From: Flavobacterium foetidum
Lineage (GTDB): Bacteria > Bacteroidota > Bacteroidia > Flavobacteriales > Flavobacteriaceae
Reading direction: 5' to 3'
Length of the DNA: 64,000 bases
NCBI RefSeq assembly: GCF_004634245.1
Contig: NZ_SJTF01000007.1
Coordinates: 213,898-277,897 of the forward strand
This document shows, piece by piece, positions 28,001 through 35,067 of this stretch; the first letter of the stretch is position 1; every line of letters begins with the position of its first letter. The notes under the pieces were generated by a model that did not search any database, was not told the origin of the DNA, and saw nothing but the letters and a program-made list of their open reading frames with translations. Made by a program: the position numbers and the translations under genes.

Positions 28001-28421
28001 TTACTGGCAAATCCATTAAATCGTCTGCCTTAATAGTGGCGATTGCACCTGTAAGTTCTTTTTTCTTCTGAGAACCATAACCAACTACAACAATGTTTTC
28101 TAATTGATTAAAATCGTCTTCCATTTTCACATTAACCATAGTACGATTATTAAGAGGGATTTCTTGTTTTTTCATTCCAATGAACGAAAAAACCAAAGTT
28201 CCTCCACTTTTTACCTTAATCTGGTATTTTCCATTGTAATCTGTTGTGACTGAATTTTTAGTAGATTTTTCAGTTACGTTAACTCCCGGTAACAGTCCGC
28301 CTAAATTGTCGGTAATAGTTCCTGTAACAGTAACTTGATTACTTGAGTTTTGAGCATAACTCAGCACAGTCATCATCGCAAACAAAAGAAAGCTACATCT
28401 TTTAATAAATGCTTGTTTCAT
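25020..28421 (-). CDS. SusC/RagA-family TonB-dependent outer-membrane transporter
   Basis: This is a 1133-residue outer-membrane oligosaccharide importer. Signal peptide MKQAFIKRCSFLLFAMMTVLSYA, then a carboxypeptidase-regulatory-like domain (about 28-105, GTITDNLGGLLPGVNVTEKS), a TonB-box-like ENIVVVGYG (about 108-116), a plug (about 118-250, with the SusC signature LKDGSAAIYGSRASQGAIVVKT) and a 22-strand barrel ending ..LRTWSLNFNVSF with the terminal Phe of outer-membrane proteins. It heads the left-hand PUL transcription unit. The promoter region at 28553-28599 carries a regulatory motif shared with two other operon heads. Confidence 0.96.
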   Translation of the reverse strand: MKQAFIKRCSFLLFAMMTVLSYAQNSSNQVTVTGTITDNLGGLLPGVNVTEKSTKNSVTTDYNGKYQIKVKSGGTLVFSFIGMKKQEIPLNNRTMVNVKMEDDFNQLENIVVVGYGSQKKKELTGAIATIKADDLMDLPVTNLSDALKGLVPGLNVTSGTGRPGEAGSIQIRQTFSLSKDGGFDIPLIIIDDMIQVDPTNGKPTLEQFNRLDPSEIESMTVLKDGSAAIYGSRASQGAIVVKTKRGKTGKAKFTYNSQFAINDAVSHSKVLDAYEFGVFSNRFFASRVVPPAVLDPATIYSASELEQMKSLNYNWLDEAWKPAIQQKHSFNVSGGSEDVTYFAGATYLTQDANLGYQKFDKWNFRTGINAKIAKNLDFSASISGNVGVIDKTFTKASANISDGSYASNTGGEQADYGFLLHMPQHVPWQVTLNDGNQYYVSPFPNSNKNFGSANANNNIAGWNYFANLNNGSHQITNDNTFNVNTSLNYKLAAVKGLSFKVSYSRNQSSAYTEQIQLPYDLVRIRDYQLQDRHLASAANPSFYNATTNPTGSYILETNVRNSRVYYNNTDSKSSQGDFMINYDRTFGDHQIGAMVGGEASETYNTFTRLAYENTGKDYLGDYRTAGTLSTSNSQATKVEGGTLSYFGRLNYSFKQKYLFQFILRSDASTKFAPEHYWGTFPSAQVGWVMSKENWFEKGLPWVDFFKVRYSIGKTGKDNINPWRWEQYYDLIVDKGFQFGPGTPTSGGGYNGNGLTPRVNPNRNVTWDTTIKNNLGFDITLLKNRLSLTYDYYYDKNKQMLTDMSSAVGVPISVGGAYAEQNYGQIDAWGHEISITWNDKIKSNMSYNVGVNFSYGDNEIKKYPDQGNVVPSNNNKRVGYSTFNPVWGFAVWKGTSTGDGILRTDEDIANYWAYLTERATAVGGVPRYLDINSISGMRKGSLAYQDVAGQLNPDGTLAPADGQIMKDNDYVKLANSNRTYNIITNLGFKIDAFSLRTQISTSWGGATFIDRVNQGTSSAHNMWSRESFWRDMYSEDNPMGKYPSVGQWSYMSTDSDFWQVSTFRCFVRNLSLNYDIPKKVFADTKISAITLGVTGNNLWDLYNPYPDHYRNMYDNSSMNYPTLRTWSLNFNVSF

Positions 28422-28552
28422 AAATGTCTTTTTTGGTTAGTTTATAAATTTGTTAGTTAGTCATGTTAATGCGCCTTTTTCAAAAAACAAAAAATTAATT
28501 AAATTTTAAATCTTTTAATTAAATGTCAAAAACACATTTATTTTTAGTAATC

Positions 28553-28560
28553 CAAAAATA
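28553..28560 (-). promoter_or_regulatory. -7 box of the susC promoter (TATTTTTG)
   Basis: On the minus strand this reads TATTTTTG, a full match to the Bacteroidota consensus TAnnTTTG, 132 bp before the susC ATG. A GGTTG lies about 16 nt further upstream. The activator-like motif starts exactly 23 nt upstream of this box. Confidence 0.6.
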
Positions 28561-28583
28561 GGATGATGGTATATTACAACCGT

Positions 28584-28598
28584 CCTGCTCTATCCTGT
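28584..28598 (-). promoter_or_regulatory. Candidate activator site (ACAGGATAGAGCAGG) upstream of susC
   Basis: The coding-strand sequence is ACAGGATAGAGCAGG, a direct repeat of CAGG with 10-bp period. Near-identical sites occur upstream of GH78 (52208-52222) and the GH141-like gene (60530-60544), always 23 nt before a TAnnTTTG-like box. Spacing of one helical turn in direct orientation suits an AraC-type DNA-binding domain, as carried by hybrid two-component sensors that control PULs. Confidence 0.7.
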
Positions 28599-28838
28599 TT
28601 TAATTGTTTTATTTCATTAAAAGCAGTCAAAAAAAACAATATTAATAAAAATTGGATTGAAAAAATATACCTATCCGAAAAAAAGAGATGATTTCTTTGA
28701 GTAAAACAAAATTTAGCAAGCCGTTTTAGCATAAATTTCATGAAAAATTCATCAAAAACAAACATTATGTAATATTTTTTCAACAGATGCTAGTAGTCAT
28801 ACTGACATTTAGTATCTTAAGATTTCGCTCAAAACCTA

Positions 28839-28850
28839 GAAAACGTTTTC
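28839..28850. promoter_or_regulatory. 12-bp palindrome GAAAACGTTTTC upstream of susC
   Basis: This is a perfect palindrome with a central CG, the shape of a LacI/GalR-family operator. It lies about 420 bp upstream of susC and about 280 bp upstream of its -7 box. A chance occurrence in AT-rich DNA cannot be excluded. Confidence 0.3.
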
Positions 28851-29248
28851 GTAAAAGCTGTTTTTACTCTACCATTTATATTAAAAAACTTATAAAATGC
28901 GATGTTTTCAAGTGTTAATTTTTAGCAAATTTTTTTTGAAAAAAAATATTTTTCAAACGTAAATTCTGACCAATCTGCCTATAAACAATACGTTTTAAAA
29001 ATGTCACCCGCCAAAATAGTAAGAATTTTATTGTTTTAAAATAAATAGAACGTCCAAGAAGCAGGACACTCATATAAAAACACTACAATCTGTTCACTCA
29101 CAGCAAACATAATGCCCCACATTTTCTATTCCTTTAATTTTAATTTAGGCGGGCTCATCTTTATCAGGAAGCAGGATGCGTACTGCTTCAAAATTGATGA
29201 AACTATTCTTACAACAAAATTGTTGTTACTATTGGCCTAAAAGCAAAG

Positions 29249-29269
29249 TGCTCAGCAAAACTGAGCACT
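29249..29269 (-). terminator. Intrinsic terminator after the CE8 gene
   Basis: The perfect 8-bp stem GTGCTCAG/CTGAGCAC has a 5-nt loop. On the minus strand it is followed by TTTGCTTTT, 30 nt after the pectin methylesterase stop codon. It is well placed to end the 52157-29299 unit before the susC promoter. Confidence 0.7.
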
Positions 29270-29298
29270 AAACATAAAACTGTGAATGTGTAACGATT

Positions 29299-30285
29299 TT
29301 ATTTGTTCGGATTCCATCCGCTTAGTACTAAATCGCGATCGTATTTTTTGACATCCTCTTTTTTCAATTGGTGCGACCATGATGCACGTTGCGAAGTATT
29401 TTTGGCACTATTACCTTTGCTTCCATATTCTGCGTAATAAGCCGTTTTATCTTTGTCAGGAAATCGAGTATCTATCCAAGCATTCCAACCTTCTGGAATA
29501 ATATGCGAACCTAAATCTGTATTGATGAAAACGGTTTGAGCATAAGGTCTCCAAGGTCTTCCCAAAAACACTTTATCTACCGATTTGTCTTTTGCCGTAA
29601 GTTTACAATCCACAAAAACAAAACCATAAGCCTGCCCTTGAGGAGTTGAAGCTGCTGTGATGTAAGAATTTACCAAGCTTTCGATCGTACATTTATAGAA
29701 ATAAGCCGTAGCAGCTCCAAAAATAAAATCGGTTGTTCCGTTGATGAGACAGTTTTCAAAATAGATACGAGTATTTCCTTCTGATAAATAAAGCGTATCC
29801 TGATTTGCTAAAAGATTACAATTCTTTACAACAACTCTGTCACCTTTAATATGAAGTGCTACTGCCTGCCCTACTCTTCCAGCCGTATTTTCGACAGTTA
29901 GATTTTCGAGCGTAGTATCATTTCCTAGAATTAAAAAAGAATATGAAGTTCCTGTTCCAAATGCCTTTTTCCCTGACGAATCTGGCTCTCTAAGCGGTTT
30001 TCCAGAGTAATCGTCAAATGAAATTATGGTTTTATTTCTATCAGCTCCTTTTAAAGTAATGAAAGGTTTTGACACTGGAATTTCTAATTTTTCAATATAT
30101 TTTCCTGGTTTTATACTAATTACAACTCTCTTTTCTGAATTGTCTTTCACATTATTTATCGCTTCTTGAATCGTTTTAAAATCGCCAGAACCGTCTTGAG
30201 CAACCGTTAATGCTAATTTGTTATCTAGCGTTTGGGCTGAAAGAGAAAGTGTTGATAGTAAAAATAGCGTTAGAATATATTTCAT
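29299..30285 (-). CDS. CE8 pectin methylesterase
   Basis: This is a secreted pectinesterase of about 328 residues that removes methyl esters from homogalacturonan and so opens it to PL1/PL10 lyases. Signal peptide MKYILTLFLLSTLSLSAQ; the ATG at 30285 is preferred over an in-frame ATG at 30342 that adds an unlikely leader. The CE8 beta-helix signatures are all present: GSGDFKTIQEAINNV, QDTLYL (first Asp), TTDFIFGAATAYF (second, nucleophilic Asp) and LGRPWRPYAQTVF (Arg). It is the last gene of its unit, followed by a terminator hairpin. Confidence 0.95.
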   Translation of the reverse strand: MKYILTLFLLSTLSLSAQTLDNKLALTVAQDGSGDFKTIQEAINNVKDNSEKRVVISIKPGKYIEKLEIPVSKPFITLKGADRNKTIISFDDYSGKPLREPDSSGKKAFGTGTSYSFLILGNDTTLENLTVENTAGRVGQAVALHIKGDRVVVKNCNLLANQDTLYLSEGNTRIYFENCLINGTTDFIFGAATAYFYKCTIESLVNSYITAASTPQGQAYGFVFVDCKLTAKDKSVDKVFLGRPWRPYAQTVFINTDLGSHIIPEGWNAWIDTRFPDKDKTAYYAEYGSKGNSAKNTSQRASWSHQLKKEDVKKYDRDLVLSGWNPNK

Positions 30286-30385
30286 GTGTACAATTAATTT
30301 ATTCGTTATGTTTTTGTGGTTATTGCAAAAAATCTTTGTCAAAGTTTAAAAGTTTGATAAAGATGATCGCATTTCAAGAAAATTA

Positions 30386-30440
30386 AAAAAATCCGTTTTA
30401 ATTCGCGTTTTTACGAAGTAAATCCGTTTCATCGGCGTCC
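30386..30440. repeat. Solitary type D repeat arm
   Basis: AATCCGTTTTAATTCGCG..ACGAAGTAAATCCGTTTCATC is one arm of the type D family without its inverted partner. It sits directly after the stop codon of the GH127 gene. Confidence 0.7.
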
Positions 30441-30445
30441 AAGAT

Positions 30446-32467
30446 TCAATGCGACATCCAAACCGTCATTTCTCCTTGTCCTTTATTTCCCCAAGCAAAA
30501 TACGGAATCAATTTTACGGTTAATGATTTTCCGTCTTTTGTTGAAATTGGTTTATAAAGTGTCTTGTTCCAAGAATTATCCGAGGCAACTTTTGAAGTCG
30601 CTTCGATGGTAACTAATTTTCTGTTTTTCAATTCCGTAAAATCAGTTTTAAAATCAGAATTTAGGTTTAAAATCACATCGTTTACACTTGTATTGGCCGG
30701 AAGCTGATCAGATTCTAAACAATACACCAAAGGACCTCTTTTAACGGCAACTTGATTTTTTACTTCTTCAACTAACGGATTGGCTTCCATCAATTCAACT
30801 GGCATTGGTAGATTCAATTCAATAACATCTCCTTTTTTCCATTTTTGATTTAACTTCAAATAAGTTCCTGAAACGATTTTATCTAAAATTTTAGAATTAT
30901 TAACCGAAACTTGCGCATTCTGGCTCCAGCCTGGAATTCTTAAAAAGAAAGCCTGTAAGTCTTTTGGAGCCTTAATGATTTTCAAAGTTACCTTTCCATC
31001 CCAAGGATAATTCGTCTGCTGTTCAATTTCCAAAGTTTCTCCACTCAGCGTTTTTGTATTCAAATTATTGCTTCCGTATAAATTAACGTACAAACCTTCT
31101 TTTGAAAGATTGTAAGCATAATTTCCGACTTCGGCAACTGTTCTCGTTACGTTTGGCGCACAACAGTTTGATAAGGCAATATATCCTTCACGCACATTTC
31201 CCCATCTTTGATGAAAAGGCAAATCGTTGGAAACATTCAACGGATTGTTATATAAGAATTTATCTCCTTCTAGATTCATCCCCGAAAGTACGCTGTTGTA
31301 AAGTGCTAATTCCACGATATCAGCATATTTTGCATCTCCCGTAATTTGAAGCATTCTCCAGTTCCACAGCACATTTCCAATATTAGCGCAAGTCTCTGTA
31401 TGAGCCGTCGCATTTGGCAATTGGAAAGGTCTACCGTACGCTTGATGAATTTTTTGCACTACCGTTGGGTCGTAAGAAGTTCCGTCTGGCGAAACTCCAT
31501 CATACAACGAGCCACATCCTCCTGTAATATACATTTTTCGATACGTTACATCATCCCAAATCGATTCTAAATTGTCTAGTAATTTCTTCTCTCCTGTTTC
31601 AGCATATAAATCGGCAACTCCCGCGTACAAGTAGTTTGCTCTTACAGCGTGACCCATGGCTGTTGTCTGCTGTCTAAACGGAACTCTGTCTTGATTGTCA
31701 TCCGTTCCATCATTAGTAGTACCTCTAATATCGATAAGATTATTAGCCAATTCTAAATATTTCGGGTCTTTTACCGTTCTGTACATTTCGACAATTCCCA
31801 TATAATGTGACGGACAAATCGCATTTCTAGCCAATTCTGGCGAAGCTTTTTTGTAGAAATCATACAAGAAATCGGCAACACCTTTGGCAATGTTTAAGAA
31901 ATTTGTTTTTCCTGTGGCACGATAATGAATGCAGGCTGCAGTCATTAAATGTCCCATATTGTATTTCTCGAAACCCAATTGTTTTTTTACTTCTTCTGGG
32001 CCTAAAGTCCCCCAGCGTTCATCGATTAAAACCGGAGTGTGAATATAACCGTCTTTGCGCTGTACCTTTGCGAAAAGCGCAATAGCCTTATCCATTTCAG
32101 CATCGAGTTTTTTATCTTTTGTAACGGCATAAGTTGCCGCCATTCCTTCAAAAATCTTGTAGAAATCACCATCATGAAAAGAGGGACCTTTGAAAGTTCC
32201 TTTATCCAATCCGGCCGCAATTTCGAAGTTTTTATACGCATGAGAAGTTTCGCTATGATACAAATCCCACATGTATGGCAGGGTGTTTTTTGTTTCTACA
32301 TCGAATTGCTCTTTCCAGAATCCGTTAGTCCATTTTACGTCTTGAAGTCCAACACTTTGGAGCTTAGAATACGGACTTTGTGAATTCGCTACCAAGCCTC
32401 TGTTTTGCGCAAACACGCCAGTACTAACAAAAAATAAGCTTAAGGAAACATTTAATATTTTTTTCAT
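30446..32467 (-). CDS. GH127 beta-L-arabinofuranosidase-type hydrolase
   Basis: This is a secreted 673-residue enzyme of family GH127 (former DUF1680). Signal peptide MKKILNVSLSLFFVSTGVFAQ sets the start at 32467 rather than at an upstream ATG at 32488. The (alpha/alpha)6 barrel holds the zinc/cysteine site of the family: Glu and Cys in TETCANIG, and the Cys pair in LSNCCAPNVTR, one of which is the nucleophile in characterised members. Family members hydrolyse beta-L-Araf, and one Bacteroides member acts on aceric acid of RG-II; which applies here is open. It is followed by CE8. Confidence 0.93.
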   Translation of the reverse strand: MKKILNVSLSLFFVSTGVFAQNRGLVANSQSPYSKLQSVGLQDVKWTNGFWKEQFDVETKNTLPYMWDLYHSETSHAYKNFEIAAGLDKGTFKGPSFHDGDFYKIFEGMAATYAVTKDKKLDAEMDKAIALFAKVQRKDGYIHTPVLIDERWGTLGPEEVKKQLGFEKYNMGHLMTAACIHYRATGKTNFLNIAKGVADFLYDFYKKASPELARNAICPSHYMGIVEMYRTVKDPKYLELANNLIDIRGTTNDGTDDNQDRVPFRQQTTAMGHAVRANYLYAGVADLYAETGEKKLLDNLESIWDDVTYRKMYITGGCGSLYDGVSPDGTSYDPTVVQKIHQAYGRPFQLPNATAHTETCANIGNVLWNWRMLQITGDAKYADIVELALYNSVLSGMNLEGDKFLYNNPLNVSNDLPFHQRWGNVREGYIALSNCCAPNVTRTVAEVGNYAYNLSKEGLYVNLYGSNNLNTKTLSGETLEIEQQTNYPWDGKVTLKIIKAPKDLQAFFLRIPGWSQNAQVSVNNSKILDKIVSGTYLKLNQKWKKGDVIELNLPMPVELMEANPLVEEVKNQVAVKRGPLVYCLESDQLPANTSVNDVILNLNSDFKTDFTELKNRKLVTIEATSKVASDNSWNKTLYKPISTKDGKSLTVKLIPYFAWGNKGQGEMTVWMSH

Positions 32468-32482
32468 TCTTTTATAATTTTG

Positions 32483-32584
32483 AACCATATAAGAAATATA
32501 AGTTCATTTAAACTAAACTTTTTAAACTTTAGCAATACAGATTTAAGTCAAACTTATACTATCTTATATATCACTTATATGGTT
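32483..32584. repeat. AACCATATAAG inverted pair
   Basis: AACCATATAAGAAATATAAG (32483-) pairs with ..CTTATATATCACTTATATGG ending at 32584. It spans the gap between PL1 and GH127. The same pair occurs at 37429-37544. Confidence 0.8.
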
Positions 32585-32593
32585 TAATACTTT

Positions 32594-35053
32594 TTACTTA
32601 ATAAAGAAATTAATAGTTCTGCTCATAGAATCCCCGTCTGCATCTTTTACGGTTATTACAAATGATGCAAAACCTTTATCTGAAGCTGTGAATTGAATTT
32701 CTTTTCCGTTTAAACTCGCTTTTCCGTTTTTTACCTCAGAGAAAGTATAAACTGGTTTGTTTTCAAAACCTTTGAAATAATCTGCTACGTTTAAAACTTT
32801 TTTATCTTTTAAATTGATAAAAAAATGAGGCTGCGCCAACCAATCTAAATAATTATCCAATTGCGTAAATCCGTCTTTATCAACATCTGAATTGGCATCT
32901 GAAAAATCTCCGGCCGGTGAATTTTCATTTAAACCGAAAGCTTTTTCCCACCAGTTTGGTAATCCGTCATGGTCGGTATCCCAATCAGAAGGACGAGTTT
33001 CTGAAACAAAGTTTGGCCATCCTCCTGCATCTTGTTCGTTATCAATCATGCCGCCTAAACCGCTTTTGCTTCCTTTATAAGTGAAAGTTCCCTTTAAAGT
33101 TTCATTAATAATTCGATTATCATGTTTGTCAAAAAACGGCTGATTTGCTCCAACATCTGAAAGTACGTTTTTATAAGCTCCTTTAGCCGATTGCGTATTC
33201 ACATAAGAAGGGAAAAACGGCTTGTCTACGAAAGTTTCATATTCTACTTTTTCTCTATTTGTTACAGTCGATTTTCTTCCTTTATCCTGAGATTTCTCAT
33301 CAAAATAACCCGGCATAACATTTCCATCAAAATAATAACGTTGCATTCCTTTTCCAACACCTTCGTGCTGTGCATTTAACGCTACAAAAATTCCAGTTGA
33401 AGCCCCCGGCTTATAATAATTATTGACAAAATTTACCTCGTTTGCACCACCGTCAGTTGTTCTTTTTCCCCAGTTGTAAACCACATTATTAGTAATATCC
33501 AATCTACCGGTATAAAATCCGTCTCCGCTTAGACCACCGCCAATACTCCAGTTTCTTCCATAATTATGAGCCAATAAATTGTGATGAAAACTTCCAATAT
33601 CTCCTCCGATTGTCGCGGCGTAACCGTGCATTTTTCCTGCTTCGTATTTATCATGTCCCGCAACATTTAAAGCTTCTGAAATTAAAGTTCGTTGCAGCGT
33701 AATATGATGCGCGCCACGTGAACTAAACGATTCGTCAATCGTCCAGCTTATCGAACAATGGTCAATAATACTATAATCTGCACCCGTTAAGCCCATTCCG
33801 TCAAAAGTAGTTCCGCCTCCAATTCTTACTTTCAAAAATCGAATCACGCCATCATTGCCAGTCAATCCAATTGGCGCTCTGCTGATTGTAATTCCCTCTC
33901 CGGGAGCGGTCTGCCCTGCGATGGTAATATAAGGCTGATTTACAACCAATCTTGAAGCCAGCTTAATATTTCCCGAAACATTAAAAACAATCGTTCTAGG
34001 TCCAATTTCCTGATTTATTGCATCACGCAAACTTCCTGGTCCGTCATCATTTAAATTCGTAACTTCAATTACTTTTCCGCCACGACCTCCAACGGCATAA
34101 CGTCCGTAACCTTCAGCGCCTGGAAACGCCAATTGAGCAGGTTTAAACGACCAAACGTTTCCTAAAGTCACTTCTCCATTATTATCCACTTCATCCACTC
34201 TCCAGTAATACGTTGAACCGCTGTATAAGTCAGAAACGGCAAAGCTTTTATCGGTCTGTTTTCCTTTAAATTCTTTTGAAGATTCTGTTGCTCTTTCTAC
34301 CGCATTTTTATCTGTACCAAAATAAACTTTATGACCCACTACATTTTTTGGAGCATCCCATTTTAAAAGCACATTTTTAGTCACTTCGACATGTTCGTCT
34401 CTATTTTTTGGTTCTGGAGAGCGGGCTTGATTCATCAAGTTTGGCGTATCGAGTTCAAAACCATTAATAACAATCTGTTTTACAATATCAGGGTTTGTAG
34501 CTGAATCAATTTCAAAGCGAATCACCGCATCTTTTCCTTTTTCAGCATTAAAATTAATGTAAGCCATTGCTGCATCTACTTTTGCATTGGCTCGCTGACT
34601 AGCATTTACCGTTTGCTGCAATTTCCCGTTTACAAAGATTTTGATTGGAGAAAAAGTTTTTCCTGTAATCACATCAAAAGCGTTATGAAAAGTCAAAAGT
34701 GTGTGTTTTCCTTCTTTTAAACCACTGATTTTCAATTCTAAATCCTCAGCAGTAACCAAACCGTCGCTCCCTAATCTATTGTAATAAGGAGCACTCATAC
34801 CGACTTTATACCACTTTGAAGTAAAGTTTCCTTTTAATTTAAAAGTTACTCCATTGAAGGTTTTCTGGTCTTCTTTATTTTCATTGATAACCCACGAATC
34901 GTAACTTGGGTCATGAACTTCTTCTAATCTTCTTTGAAAAAAGTCAAAATCGACTTTTACTATTTGTTTATCAGTATTTTGCACTGATTGCGCTTGTCCG
35001 TTTGTGGTCAAAAATAGGGACAAAACAGCGCCACTTATTAATTTCTTAATCAT
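32594..35053 (-). CDS. Multidomain PL1 pectate lyase with N-terminal carbohydrate-binding and FN3 domains
   Basis: This is a secreted 819-residue lyase. After the signal peptide (1-21) come a malectin/CBM-like beta-sandwich (about 30-205), an FN3-like domain (about 220-305, STYYWRVDEVDNNGEVTLGN) and a PL1 beta-helix from AFPGAEGYGRYAVGGRGG (about 310). The helix has YITIAGQTAPGEGITISRA and YSIIDHCSISWTIDES. The C-terminus has a calcium-type motif (DTDHDGLPNWWEKAFGLN) and a small beta domain. It is more divergent from the two PL1 paralogues near susD than they are from each other and probably acts on a different pectin region. Its stop and the DUF5703 gene are 14 nt apart, so the two are co-translated. 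Confidence 0.9.
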   Translation of the reverse strand: MIKKLISGAVLSLFLTTNGQAQSVQNTDKQIVKVDFDFFQRRLEEVHDPSYDSWVINENKEDQKTFNGVTFKLKGNFTSKWYKVGMSAPYYNRLGSDGLVTAEDLELKISGLKEGKHTLLTFHNAFDVITGKTFSPIKIFVNGKLQQTVNASQRANAKVDAAMAYINFNAEKGKDAVIRFEIDSATNPDIVKQIVINGFELDTPNLMNQARSPEPKNRDEHVEVTKNVLLKWDAPKNVVGHKVYFGTDKNAVERATESSKEFKGKQTDKSFAVSDLYSGSTYYWRVDEVDNNGEVTLGNVWSFKPAQLAFPGAEGYGRYAVGGRGGKVIEVTNLNDDGPGSLRDAINQEIGPRTIVFNVSGNIKLASRLVVNQPYITIAGQTAPGEGITISRAPIGLTGNDGVIRFLKVRIGGGTTFDGMGLTGADYSIIDHCSISWTIDESFSSRGAHHITLQRTLISEALNVAGHDKYEAGKMHGYAATIGGDIGSFHHNLLAHNYGRNWSIGGGLSGDGFYTGRLDITNNVVYNWGKRTTDGGANEVNFVNNYYKPGASTGIFVALNAQHEGVGKGMQRYYFDGNVMPGYFDEKSQDKGRKSTVTNREKVEYETFVDKPFFPSYVNTQSAKGAYKNVLSDVGANQPFFDKHDNRIINETLKGTFTYKGSKSGLGGMIDNEQDAGGWPNFVSETRPSDWDTDHDGLPNWWEKAFGLNENSPAGDFSDANSDVDKDGFTQLDNYLDWLAQPHFFINLKDKKVLNVADYFKGFENKPVYTFSEVKNGKASLNGKEIQFTASDKGFASFVITVKDADGDSMSRTINFFIK

Positions 35054-35067
35054 TTTGATTGTAATAG

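Larger units (their letters stand above)
28422..29298. other. 877-bp regulatory gap upstream of susC; no gene
   Basis: This AT-rich gap separates the end of the CE8 unit from susC. It contains the susC promoter and activator-like motif (28553-28599), a 12-bp palindrome at 28839-28850 and the CE8 terminator hairpin (29249-29269). Two loosely similar CAGG/CAAG direct repeats with 7-nt period are on the plus strand (29055-29065 and 29165-29175). A 69-codon frame on the minus strand at 28574-28783 overlaps the motif and has no recognisable product. The rest shows no gene. Confidence 0.7.

Noticed and set aside
28574..28783. 69-codon open frame upstream of susC on the minus strand
   Set aside because: It overlaps the promoter motif, has a low-complexity K/F/I-rich translation without domain features, and is probably chance in AT-rich DNA.
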